Origin: Kamptonema formosum PCC 6407
GTDB lineage: Bacteria; Cyanobacteriota; Cyanobacteriia; Cyanobacteriales; Microcoleaceae
Assembly: GCF_000332155.1 (NCBI RefSeq)
Contig: NZ_KB235903.1
Span: forward strand, 2,392,803 to 2,456,802
Reading direction: 5' to 3'
Length of the DNA: 64,000 nt
Shown: positions 33,790-42,990 of the stretch, one piece after another
Numbering within the stretch: position 1 is the stretch's first letter
How the letters are laid out: each line of letters opens with the position of its first letter
Notes under the pieces: generated by a model
Told to the model about the DNA's origin: nothing
Seen by the model: the letters and a program-made list of their open reading frames with translations, nothing else
Database searches by the model: none
Program-made: the position numbers and the translations under genes

Positions 33790-34329
33790 ATGACAAGCGA
33801 AATACCATCCCTCGCCAGCTTAGAATTTATACCCTACATTAACGCTGAAGGTTTAGTTCCTAATAGCGTACAGGGAAAAATTGGAGTATATGCGATTTTT
33901 GACAGCGAGAAAGTTCTACAATTTGTTGGCTATTCTCGCGATATGTATCTCAGCCTCAAACAGCATTTAGTGCGCCAGTCGCAACGCTGTCACTGGTTAA
34001 AATTCCAAACTATTGAACGCCCAAATCGTACCATTTTAGAAAACATCCGAGATGCTTGGATTGCCGAGAATGGTTTGATACCTGCTGGCAATGATTCTGA
34101 GCAAGCTAAGTGGAACGATCCGATCGATGTCAAACCCGCTATGACTGTTGAAGAACTAGCGAGTTATGAAAGTATAGCAATTGATGAAATTGCTAAAGAT
34201 AAGTTGTTGAAAAATGTCGCGCGGCGAGTAGAGGCCGAAATTTTATCCTCTCTAAAATCGCGTGGCGTAACAGAGGAAATTCGCTTTAATCCTAAGTTGA
34301 AAACCAGCGGTTTACTGGATTTGAAGTAA
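33790..34329 (+). CDS. GIY-YIG-like nuclease family protein
   Basis: A 179-residue protein. GKIGVYAIFDSEKVLQFVGYSRDMYLSLKQHL is a degenerate GIY-YIG module (GVYAIFD for GIYxxxx, FVGYS for YIGxS), followed by LENIRDAWIAENGLIPAGN, and then a C-terminal helix pair. The open frame extends further upstream, but that part is a Phe/Ser low-complexity stretch with TCCTTC repeats. The ATG at 33790 is the start that fits the family. Related proteins occur in cyanobacteria and plants; activity is uncertain because key residues differ from the canonical motif. Confidence 0.78.
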   Translation: MTSEIPSLASLEFIPYINAEGLVPNSVQGKIGVYAIFDSEKVLQFVGYSRDMYLSLKQHLVRQSQRCHWLKFQTIERPNRTILENIRDAWIAENGLIPAGNDSEQAKWNDPIDVKPAMTVEELASYESIAIDEIAKDKLLKNVARRVEAEILSSLKSRGVTEEIRFNPKLKTSGLLDLK

Positions 34330-34492
34330 GGCGCGATCTCAAGTAGGACTTACGGAATTTAACGGTCTAGCAAGGGTTGGGGATTGCTTGCGCCTAGTCA
34401 AGCGCTACGCGCAGGCACTCGCCTTCGCAATGACATAAATACGTTCAAGACTGCAAATCAGATAAAATAGAGACATCGCTAGAGGTAAAACA

Positions 34493-34744
34493 ATGTATCA
34501 CGTTACAGCAGACTACGCCAAAAATAACTTTAACGAAGTAATCGAACGTGCCACTGTGGAACCAGGGGGCGTTGTCATCGTTCAGGAAAATAAAAGTTTC
34601 ATTTTAATTAGCCAAGAGGAGTTAGAAGCTTGGATGGAAACTTCAGAGTTGCTCCAAGACAAAAACTTACTATCTGATATTGAAGAGTCACGCGAACAAT
34701 ATAAGAAAGGTGAAGCTTTAAAAATGGATCGAGTATTTAGCTAA
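34493..34744 (+). CDS. Orphan Phd/YefM-type antitoxin
   Basis: An 83-residue protein: MYHVTADYAKNNFNEVIERATVEPGGVVIVQENKSFILISQEELEAWMET is the Phd/YefM N-terminal domain, and the tail SDIEESREQYKKGEALKMDRVF is the usual toxin-binding helix. No RelE- or Doc-like toxin gene follows; the next 100 bp are non-coding and then treY is on the other strand. It may be a solitary regulator or the remains of a pair. Confidence 0.8.
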   Translation: MYHVTADYAKNNFNEVIERATVEPGGVVIVQENKSFILISQEELEAWMETSELLQDKNLLSDIEESREQYKKGEALKMDRVFS

Positions 34745-34843
34745 CTTTGCTAGAACTCATTACGGTGATTAGATAGTAATTGAAATAAGTAGCGATCGCA
34801 CTCTCTAAAAAGTGCGATCGCCTTCTAATTCACGCCCATCTAC

Positions 34844-37636
34844 CTATTGACTAATCAGCAGAGCCACCGGAAAATTTTTAAGAGCCTCACCAATTGCTAA
34901 CTTACCATCTGTTTTAATCATCTGCTCAGTAATAGCATTTTTCCAAACAGACGGTATTTCCCCTGCAAATTCAAGGCTAGTATCTCCCCATACCTCTTCA
35001 CCGAGCGGCATTTCTTCTGGCTGAATCAGCGTCGTTAAAAAGCGAGGAGCAACTGTCACAATCGTCCTATCTCCATAGGTTCTAGCAAAAGCCACAACAC
35101 GATCCTTAAACTTACCAATCGCCTCTAACGGCTGATAGTTTCCTTCCTGAAAAACTTGCTCATATTGTTTTCTTGCCTCCAGAACTTTTGCAATCAAAAA
35201 TAGCTTAATCCTGGCATCTTCCCGCGTCACAATCAGCTCCTCAATCAGCTTCAAAATATCCGCCTGAGCTTTCTCCTTAATCTCCTGCAAAACCGCCACA
35301 CGATGTTCAAAATTAACCGGCCGACGATTATCTGGATCTACATGACTGAAATCCCAGAACTCAGTACCCTGATAAAAATCAGGCACACCGGGAGCAGTGG
35401 CTTTTAGCAGCGTTTGCGATAAAGAATTAAAAATTCCATATTGAGCAACCCGCTTCCAAAAAGGCATAACCTCCTTGATAAATTGATTTTCTTCGGAAGG
35501 CTCCAGAACATTATCAACAAAAGCCATAAAAGCTGCCTCGTAATCATTATCCGGCCTTAACCAGGCAGTATGAACTTTAGCCTCACGGACGGCCTTAATC
35601 ATAAAGTGTTTCATCCGCTCGATAAAGTCAGTATTTTCAATCCCCTCAAACGGCAAAGTTCCAACCAATGTTTGATAAAAGAAGTATTCATCATTAGGAG
35701 CCGGAACCATTCGACCCTTAAGATTTTTTCTGTGAGGACGATTGATCTCGCTCCAAGCTTTCACCTGTTTTTCCCATTCTTCCGGCATTTCAGAAAGCAC
35801 ATTAATTCGCGCTCGCACATCTTCCCCACGTTTAGTATCGTGAGTAGCTGTAGCATTCATTTTATGCGGCCAGACTTCCTGCTGCTTGCGGTTAAACTCG
35901 TGAAAATCGGCTAGCGAAATACCAAAATGACTGGGACTACCGCCAACTTCATTCAGAGATAAAAGGCGATTGTAAACATAGAAAAGAGTATCTTCAATTC
36001 CCTTTGCCATCAAAGGGCCAGTCAACTGCTGAAGCTTCATTACAAAGTGACGCTGTTGCTCTCTTTGTTCTGCTGTCAAACTTTCCTCTTCTTCAAGTAA
36101 GAGTAAATTTTCGATAAAGTCAAGTTCTTTCAGCAATCGCGGTTCTTGTTGCTTAGCTTTGGCGATCGCGTCTTTTACATAAGTACGATCTGATTCTCTC
36201 AACCCGTCCTGATTTATATAGGTTCTATAAACTGGGAAAATTGTTAAAACTGCACTAAGTGCTCTTGCTAAACCCAGCCGAGTAAAGTCATTTCCGTGTC
36301 GGGATTTACCGGATATTTTTTTCAGAAGTTGAGCTAAATTATCTACATCTCCCGCTAAATTCTTTTCAACAATCAACCCTTTCTTGTCCTTAAAAAGCTG
36401 TTCGTAATTAGTATTTACTCGTGCAAATCGGAAGTAGATATCAGTGAACTGTTGCTCGTTCTCACCGCAACAGAAAATGCCGTTAACGTAGTTCAAAAAG
36501 TCGTATCCACTCGTTCCCTCAATCGGCCAGTAAGAGGGTAAGTCTTCTTTTTGTTCAAGAATTTTTTCAACCGTAATGTAAATATCTCCAGTTTTCTCTC
36601 TGAGTCGTTTTAGATATTCTGTTGGGTCATAGAGTCCGTCAATGTGATCGATTCTCAGTCCGGTAAATTTTCCCTCTTCAACCATCTGGAAGATTAGAGC
36701 ATGAGTTCTGTGAAAAACCTTGAGTTCTTCAACTTTGACAGAAATTAATTCATTCACAGTAAAAAAGCGTCTGTAGTTAATTTCTTCGGCTCCTACTTTC
36801 CAGAAAGATAGGCGATAGAACTGATCCATGAGCAAACTATCCAGCAGATTAAAACTTTCTGGATTCCCCTTTTCCCCATTAAACGATTCAATGTTTTTAT
36901 CAATAAACTCCTTCACTGATGGATTTTGAGTATAAAGTTCCCACAGAAGACCCTTGACAAAAGCTATCTGGTCGTATCGTTCTTTGCCTTTGGTTTCGGA
37001 AGGCGCACTTTTGATCAGGTAAAGGATACCGAGTAACTTGATAAAATCAGGATGCCGTCTTCCTAATTCCTTGGCAAGGCGACCCAAATTATGAGTAATA
37101 AATTTGGTATAAGATGCGAGACAGATGGGCAGTTTTAGGCTATAATAATTAACACTTAAACCACCTTCGTCATAGTTGAGCTGAATCTCGCCATTTTCCA
37201 GACAATCTCCATAAAAATTGCCTAGCATAGGGGCAAGTATTCGCCCTTTAAGGTTTTCATCAGGGTGGTTCCATTCAATATCAAAGTAGTCAAAATAGTC
37301 GGAATCATGACCGTTTTCTAGTACGTCCATGAGCAACAGATTTTGAGTGTCATAGGCCATGTGGTTAGGAACAATATCCTGTACCCATCCCATGCCGCGT
37401 TCCTGAAGTTTACTCACCAGTTCTTCAAAGTTTTCTGATGTTCCTAGTTCAGGATTGAAGTGATTTGAATCAACAACATCATAGCCGTGAGTGCTGCCCT
37501 TTCTCGCTTTAAAAATGGGTGAAACGTAAAGGTCAGTAATTCCTAAGTCTGCAAGATAACTAACGATTTCATTACCAGCTTCAAAGTTAAACCCTCCATG
37601 AAATTGAATCCGGTAGGTGGTGATGGGAATTTGCAT
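34844..37636 (-). CDS. treY: Maltooligosyltrehalose synthase
   Basis: A 930-residue GH13 enzyme that converts the reducing end of maltodextrin to a trehalosyl unit. The N terminus TTYRIQFHGGFNFEAGNEIVSYLADLGITDLY, SPIFKARKGSTHGYDVVDSNHFNPELG, LRIDHIDGLYDP (catalytic Asp region) and the C-terminal GVPDFYQGTEFWDFSHVDPDNRRPV are all TreY marks. The long insertions of helices between residues 250 and 650 are normal for this family. It lies 154 bp after treZ on the same strand, and the two act in sequence. Confidence 0.95.
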   Translation of the reverse strand: MQIPITTYRIQFHGGFNFEAGNEIVSYLADLGITDLYVSPIFKARKGSTHGYDVVDSNHFNPELGTSENFEELVSKLQERGMGWVQDIVPNHMAYDTQNLLLMDVLENGHDSDYFDYFDIEWNHPDENLKGRILAPMLGNFYGDCLENGEIQLNYDEGGLSVNYYSLKLPICLASYTKFITHNLGRLAKELGRRHPDFIKLLGILYLIKSAPSETKGKERYDQIAFVKGLLWELYTQNPSVKEFIDKNIESFNGEKGNPESFNLLDSLLMDQFYRLSFWKVGAEEINYRRFFTVNELISVKVEELKVFHRTHALIFQMVEEGKFTGLRIDHIDGLYDPTEYLKRLREKTGDIYITVEKILEQKEDLPSYWPIEGTSGYDFLNYVNGIFCCGENEQQFTDIYFRFARVNTNYEQLFKDKKGLIVEKNLAGDVDNLAQLLKKISGKSRHGNDFTRLGLARALSAVLTIFPVYRTYINQDGLRESDRTYVKDAIAKAKQQEPRLLKELDFIENLLLLEEEESLTAEQREQQRHFVMKLQQLTGPLMAKGIEDTLFYVYNRLLSLNEVGGSPSHFGISLADFHEFNRKQQEVWPHKMNATATHDTKRGEDVRARINVLSEMPEEWEKQVKAWSEINRPHRKNLKGRMVPAPNDEYFFYQTLVGTLPFEGIENTDFIERMKHFMIKAVREAKVHTAWLRPDNDYEAAFMAFVDNVLEPSEENQFIKEVMPFWKRVAQYGIFNSLSQTLLKATAPGVPDFYQGTEFWDFSHVDPDNRRPVNFEHRVAVLQEIKEKAQADILKLIEELIVTREDARIKLFLIAKVLEARKQYEQVFQEGNYQPLEAIGKFKDRVVAFARTYGDRTIVTVAPRFLTTLIQPEEMPLGEEVWGDTSLEFAGEIPSVWKNAITEQMIKTDGKLAIGEALKNFPVALLISQ

Positions 37637-37790
37637 AGTTTTACCTTAATTTTAAGAGCGCTAAAGCGTAACTACGTACCTTTGCTTCAATTATTCACTT
37701 GGCATTTGTATGAGGGGCGCTCGCTACAGCAACCTTGTAACTTAATAGTTACAAATTATTGAGGCGATCGCTACCCTACTCCTATAACTT

Positions 37791-39614
37791 TTATAGCTCA
37801 TAAAGTACAAAAGTATGCGGCTTTATGGTCAATTCCTGACCAGGTGAGATCTTTTCAGGCAATTGAGAACCAGAACCCATCCATTTTTCCTCAGAAGAGT
37901 CTAGAATCTTCTTCCAGTTGCCTTGGGGAAGTGCAGCCTTAAACGTCACATTTCTCTCTTTGAAGTTTAAAATGCAAAATATCTGACTGTCATCACTCCA
38001 GCGACGTAGAAATAAGATTTTTTCATCTTCGTTACTAGACACATCTAGATTTTTCTTGTCCAGTTTTTTCATGGCCGGAATTGTGCGGCGTACTTGAATT
38101 AATTTTTGATGCCATTCCCGTAAAACTTTGTGTTTGCCTTCTTGCTGTTTTTCCCAGTTAAGCTTGCAGTTATTAAAAGTGTCATAACTTTGGGGATCTT
38201 GGAATTCTCCTCTACCTTCAAAGACTTTAAATTCTTCTTGCTTGTCTTTCCGTATGGCTTCAATTAAGTCCACATCAGAGTGAGAAACAAAGTACAAAAA
38301 TGGTGCTTCTTCCCCGTATTCTTCCCCCATAAAAAAGAACGGGATATAAGGAGAAACTAAGACAGTACCAGCGGCAAGTTTCAAACCGTCAAAAGAGACT
38401 ATCTTGGATAATCTATCTCCCAAGATTCTATTGCCAATTTGGTCGTGAGTTTGCGAAAATACAACAAATTTATGACCTGGTTCTTCTAGAGCAGAGTTTC
38501 CGTGTTTTCTTTTTCTATGAGGGGCGTATTGTCCAGAGTAAACAAAGCTTTCTCTAAAGGCTTTTTCTAGATGTTCGCACTTCCCAAAATCTTGGTAATA
38601 TCTGTCATTTTCTCCCGTAAGTAAGGTGTGTAAGGAGTGGTGGAAATCGTCGCACCATTGGGCATCTAATCCAAAGCCGCATACCTCCTTGGGACGTAAA
38701 GCTCGAACATCATTTAAGTCACTCTCTGCTATTAGATAAAACTTCCGTCCTAATTCTTGAGAAAGGTCAGCAGTTAGGTCTGTCAGCTCTTGCAAGAATG
38801 GTCTAGCGCCTACTTCAAAAATTGCTTGAATGGCATCTAAACGCAGAGCATCAATGTGATATTCTTGGAACCAATAAATAGCATTTTCGTGAAAATAGTT
38901 GCGAACTCCATCGCTATATCGATCGTCAAAGTTGAGAGCGTCTCCCCAAATAGGATGATATTTATTGGTAAAGTAGGGGCCAAATTGAGAGAGGTAATTG
39001 CCTTCGGGGCCGAGGTGATTGTAGACAACATCAAGAATTACTGAGATGCCATGTTCGTGACAGGCATTCACAAATTTTTTGAACCCTTCCGGCCCACCAT
39101 AGGAGTTTTGTACTGCGTAGGGATAGACACCATCATAACCCCAGTTACGTTCGCCTGGAAATTGGGAAACTGGCATAATTTCAATGGCGTTAATTCCTAA
39201 CTCGCTTAGAGCTCCCAGTCGGGGAATTATGGCCTCAAATGTACCTTCACTGGTAAAAGTACCGACGTGCAATTCATAGATAACCATTTCCGCTAACGGC
39301 ACCCCTTTCCACTCTGCATCTGTCCACGTAAATCTAGTTGGGTCAATAACTTCAGATGGCCCATGTACGCCTTGTGGTTGATATCGGGATGCGGGATCTG
39401 GTTTGTCGGTGGTTCCTTCAAGTTGGTAATAGTAAAGCGTTCCCGGTTCGATGTCTGTAGCTGTTACTTCCCAGTAGCCTTCATCGGATTCTTTTTGCAT
39501 GGGAATGAGGCGTTTCTCTGGGGAAACAATTTGTAGCGCGACCTCTTGGAGAGTGGGAGCCCAAACTGTAAATTTACATTTACCTACACCGTGATATTCA
39601 GCACCAACTTTCAC
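37791..39614 (-). CDS. treZ: Maltooligosyltrehalose trehalohydrolase
   Basis: A 607-residue GH13 enzyme that releases trehalose from the TreY product. The N-terminal CBM48-like domain starts VGAEYHGVGKCKFTVWAP. The barrel shows YELHVGTFTSEGTFEAIIPRLGAL, ERNWGYDGVYPYAVQNSYGG, DALRLDAIQAIFE (nucleophile Asp), YLIAESDLND (acid Glu) and FSQTHDQIGNR. Length is normal. treZ then treY form an operon for osmotic or desiccation protection, which draws on glycogen. Confidence 0.95.
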   Translation of the reverse strand: MKVGAEYHGVGKCKFTVWAPTLQEVALQIVSPEKRLIPMQKESDEGYWEVTATDIEPGTLYYYQLEGTTDKPDPASRYQPQGVHGPSEVIDPTRFTWTDAEWKGVPLAEMVIYELHVGTFTSEGTFEAIIPRLGALSELGINAIEIMPVSQFPGERNWGYDGVYPYAVQNSYGGPEGFKKFVNACHEHGISVILDVVYNHLGPEGNYLSQFGPYFTNKYHPIWGDALNFDDRYSDGVRNYFHENAIYWFQEYHIDALRLDAIQAIFEVGARPFLQELTDLTADLSQELGRKFYLIAESDLNDVRALRPKEVCGFGLDAQWCDDFHHSLHTLLTGENDRYYQDFGKCEHLEKAFRESFVYSGQYAPHRKRKHGNSALEEPGHKFVVFSQTHDQIGNRILGDRLSKIVSFDGLKLAAGTVLVSPYIPFFFMGEEYGEEAPFLYFVSHSDVDLIEAIRKDKQEEFKVFEGRGEFQDPQSYDTFNNCKLNWEKQQEGKHKVLREWHQKLIQVRRTIPAMKKLDKKNLDVSSNEDEKILFLRRWSDDSQIFCILNFKERNVTFKAALPQGNWKKILDSSEEKWMGSGSQLPEKISPGQELTIKPHTFVLYEL

Positions 39615-39915
39615 GTTTATTTTCCCTATTTCAAAGTTAATTTTACTTTTTGATGATGGCGGCGATAATGGGGATAAAGCAAATAGTTGCGAAGATTTGA
39701 ACTTTGCTGCGATCGCCCGTTAAGTCAAGGTGAGTTTGACTTGAAAACGCCTATTTTGAAAGTAACTAGAGTTAAAGTTATAAACAACTAACTTTAGACA
39801 GAGTAACTAAATGCTATAATTGTAACTGAAAAAACAGCAAAAAATCGCAAAATCTGCATTGTAGCTTGCACCGATTTGGTGGGCATAATTAAACGTAATC
39901 TGAGCCTACTTTTTT
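39615..39915. other. Divergent control region of treZ and the debranching enzyme
   Basis: About 300 bp without a gene. It is AT-rich and contains one HIP1-like site at 39710. No clear operator palindrome is seen. Confidence 0.5.
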
Positions 39916-41982
39916 ATGGTTATTGCCTTTGGACGGGAAATCTGCGGGAATCTCGACTCGGTTGAGTCTCGCGAGTGGTTGGTAACAAACGGTATCGGCG
40001 GTTATGCTTCAGGAGCGATCGCGAATCTGCTCACTCGCCGCTATCATGGTATGCTGGTAGCAGCTCTCAAACCGCCGCTAGGCCGCACTTTGATGCTGGC
40101 AAAGTTAGACGAAACCGCTTTATACAATAATTATACCTATCCGCTTTATACAAATCGTTGGGCTGACGGCACTGTGGAACCGCACGGCTACAAGTACATC
40201 GAACGCTTTCACCTCGAAGGCACTACACCTGTCTGGAGCTTTGCTTGTGCTGACGCACTTCTAGAAAAGCGGATTTGGATGCAGCAAGGTGCTAACACAA
40301 CCTATATCCGCTACTATCTGCGCCGCGCCACAAAACCCTTAACCCTCGCTATTAAAGCCTTAGTCAATTATCGCGACTATCACCACCTTACCAACGCCGA
40401 CGACTGGCGGATGAGCATCGATCCGATTGAAAAAGGAGTCTGCGTGACTGCTTTTCCCAGAGCCATACCCCTTTATCTGCTCGTAGATGCCCAGCCAAAC
40501 GCTAAATTTCACCTCTCTCTACCCGCTTATGATTGGCATTACGGATTTGACTTAGCAGTGGAAAAATATCGCGGCATGGATCATTGTGAGAATCATTTGC
40601 ACGCAACGACTTTTCACATTACGATTGAACCCGGAGATTTTCTCACTTTAGTAGCTAGCACTGAGAAAAATCCCGATCTAAATGGCGAAGCAGCCTTACA
40701 CTTGCGCCGCACTTACGAGCAAGAATTACTGCAAACCTGGTCAAAAGTGAGCAATAATCCTGAGTGGGTGAACCATTTAGTGCTAGCTGCCGACCAGTTT
40801 ATCGTCAACCGCCCTCTAGCTAACGAACCAGATGGGAAAAGCATCATTGCCGGATATCCTTGGTTTAGTGATTGGGGTCGCGATACGATGATTAGCCTCC
40901 CCGGCCTCACAATCTGTACTGGGCGTTACGACGTAGCGCGGTCGATCCTTCGCACTTTTGCTCGCTATGTAGATCGAGGAATGTTGCCAAATCGCTTTCC
41001 TGATGGGGCGGACGCTCCTGAATATAATACTGTAGACGCGACGCTGTGGTATTTTGAGGCAATCCGTACCTATTGTGAGGCCACTGGGGACGACCAACTT
41101 CTAGGGGAACTCTGGCCTGTTTTGGCAGAAATCATTGATTGGCATCGGCAGGGAACTCGCTACAATATACATCTCGACCCCGATGATGGTTTAATTTACG
41201 CTGGTGAAACGGGCGTACAGCTCACTTGGATGGATGCCAAGGTTGAGGATTGGGTGGTGACTCCCCGGATTGGGAAGCCGATTGAGATTAGCGCTCTTTG
41301 GTACAATGCGCTACAGGCAATGGTAAATTTTGCTCAAAGGCTGGGCAAGTCTCACATAGAGTATGAGAGATTGGCTGAGGCGACGGCAAAGGGTTTTACC
41401 CGTTTCTGGAATGATGGGGTGGGTTATTGTTACGATGTTTTGGACGGGCCCGGCGGCCACGATGCCTCACTTAGGTCTAATCAGTTATTCGCGGTGTCGT
41501 TGCAGATTTCTCCAGCTTCTTCTGCATCTCCCCAACCTGCTAACCCTTTCTTGGCGCTGGCGGGGAGTAAAAAGCTGGCTGGTTATCCCTCCTTACTTAC
41601 GCCAATTCAGCAACGCTGTGTAGTGGATGTTTGCGCTCAGCATCTTCTCACTTCTCACGGTGTGCGGAGTCTTGCCCCGGAAGATCCGCAATATCAAGGT
41701 ATTTATGGAGGCGATCGCTTCCAGCGTGACGGTGCTTATCATCAGGGTACTGTGTGGGGCTGGTCGATCGGCTCCTTTGCTTTAGCTCACTTACAGGTAT
41801 ACAAAGATCCGGCGCGAGTTAGGGAATTTCTGGAACCTATGGCTAATCATCTATTGGCGCACGGGGTGGGGAGTTTAAGTGAGATTTTTGATGGGGATGC
41901 CCCCATGCAGCCGAGGGGTTGTATTGCCCAGGCGTGGACGGTGGCTGAGGTGCTTCGGGTTTGGGCGATCGCACAATGTTAA
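39916..41982 (+). CDS. Glycogen debranching enzyme (archaeal GDE type)
   Basis: A 688-residue protein with the GDE_N domain (REWLVTNGIGGYASGAIANLLTRRYHGMLVAAL) and a GH15-like catalytic barrel: AGYPWFSDWGRDTMISLPGLTICTGR, GMLPNRFPDG, YNTVDATLWYFEA, TWMDAKV, FQRDGAYHQGTVWGWSIGSF and LSEIFDGDAPMQPRGCIAQAWTVAE. It hydrolyses alpha-1,6 branch points, which would supply linear maltodextrins for TreY. It starts 301 bp from treZ in the opposite direction, so metabolic coupling is likely. Confidence 0.92.
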   Translation: MVIAFGREICGNLDSVESREWLVTNGIGGYASGAIANLLTRRYHGMLVAALKPPLGRTLMLAKLDETALYNNYTYPLYTNRWADGTVEPHGYKYIERFHLEGTTPVWSFACADALLEKRIWMQQGANTTYIRYYLRRATKPLTLAIKALVNYRDYHHLTNADDWRMSIDPIEKGVCVTAFPRAIPLYLLVDAQPNAKFHLSLPAYDWHYGFDLAVEKYRGMDHCENHLHATTFHITIEPGDFLTLVASTEKNPDLNGEAALHLRRTYEQELLQTWSKVSNNPEWVNHLVLAADQFIVNRPLANEPDGKSIIAGYPWFSDWGRDTMISLPGLTICTGRYDVARSILRTFARYVDRGMLPNRFPDGADAPEYNTVDATLWYFEAIRTYCEATGDDQLLGELWPVLAEIIDWHRQGTRYNIHLDPDDGLIYAGETGVQLTWMDAKVEDWVVTPRIGKPIEISALWYNALQAMVNFAQRLGKSHIEYERLAEATAKGFTRFWNDGVGYCYDVLDGPGGHDASLRSNQLFAVSLQISPASSASPQPANPFLALAGSKKLAGYPSLLTPIQQRCVVDVCAQHLLTSHGVRSLAPEDPQYQGIYGGDRFQRDGAYHQGTVWGWSIGSFALAHLQVYKDPARVREFLEPMANHLLAHGVGSLSEIFDGDAPMQPRGCIAQAWTVAEVLRVWAIAQC

Positions 41983-42179
41983 AAGGAATGTTAAAAGGGG
42001 GTTAAGAGGGCGGTTAAGAGGGCGGTTAGAAACCGCGTCTACACAAACAAAACCCGCCTGCGCGGGTTAAATTTATACAGTCTCGTGTTGCTCGGTCAAG
42101 CCACCTGTTAAAATTAGTAAATCTTTTCCTCCCTAAAATCGGCGATCGCCAACATCTTCATCAACCCATCAAAAATATT

Positions 42180-42980
42180 ATGAAATCGAGTAGTGCAGCA
42201 CAAATTTTCTGGTCGATATTGAGCAGTTTTATTTTTGTGTGTCTCATTCCAATTTTAGCTATTTTCTATTGGTTTGGTCTGAAAGTAGGTCTCGTTATCA
42301 CTTTTTTATTCTCGCTTTGTTTTTTATGGCTATTGTCCTATATTAAATCTAAGTTGCTGATGGGAATGCCCGATGAATTTAAGTATCAATCAGCGATAGT
42401 GACAGATAACCCCTTGCTAAATATTACTTGGTTGCAACAGCAAACTAGCGCCTTAGAATCTCTGGGATTTGTGCAGTTAATAGATTATAAAACAGGGGAA
42501 AATCCTGGTTTAGGGAGGTGTTTTGCTCATCCTCAACACTATTGCTATGCGGAAGTTACTCAGAGTTTTCAAAAAACAGGAGAATTATTGATAAGGCAAA
42601 TTGCGATCTCCAGTAACTTAGATGAAGGTTGGCAGTTAGGTACTGTTAACCGCCAAGCTAATGTTATAGATAGCATTCCTTATGGTTTTTGGCGCAATCC
42701 AAAATCTGTACGGATTTGCTATCCCGATCTCAGCTTAGAGGAAGTATTTGAGAAGCATTTGGAATTTCGCCAGCGGATGGTGGCGGATTTAGGTATTACA
42801 GTATTGACAGATGTTTCGTGGGAGAATTACGTTAAGATAGAGCAGGAAGCAACCACTTATCGCAAGCGATCGCTAAAGAGAAAAAATTTATTATTGGCAA
42901 TGATAGAAGTCACGCTGTTTGAACTAAATCCTAAGTCAGAATGGTTGGGTGATTATGCTAAATTTGCCCGACAAAGATGA
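42180..42980 (+). CDS. Hypothetical membrane protein
   Basis: A 266-residue protein. Two hydrophobic helices at the N terminus (IFWSILSSFIFVCLIPILAIFYWFGL and VGLVITFLFSLCFLWLLSYI) are followed by a soluble domain of about 200 residues, including LESLGFVQLIDYKTGENPGLGRCFAHPQHYCYAEV. I do not recognise a family. It converges on the RTX gene with a gap of only 10 bp. Confidence 0.7.
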   Translation: MKSSSAAQIFWSILSSFIFVCLIPILAIFYWFGLKVGLVITFLFSLCFLWLLSYIKSKLLMGMPDEFKYQSAIVTDNPLLNITWLQQQTSALESLGFVQLIDYKTGENPGLGRCFAHPQHYCYAEVTQSFQKTGELLIRQIAISSNLDEGWQLGTVNRQANVIDSIPYGFWRNPKSVRICYPDLSLEEVFEKHLEFRQRMVADLGITVLTDVSWENYVKIEQEATTYRKRSLKRKNLLLAMIEVTLFELNPKSEWLGDYAKFARQR

Positions 42981-42990
42981 AGTTTAGCAA

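Noticed and set aside
34371-34440. tRNA-like or hairpin RNA before the orphan antitoxin
   Set aside because: The G/C-rich text (GGCGAGTGCCTGCGC-like on the - strand) is part of the dispersed CTTCGCAATGAC repeat and does not fold as a cloverleaf.
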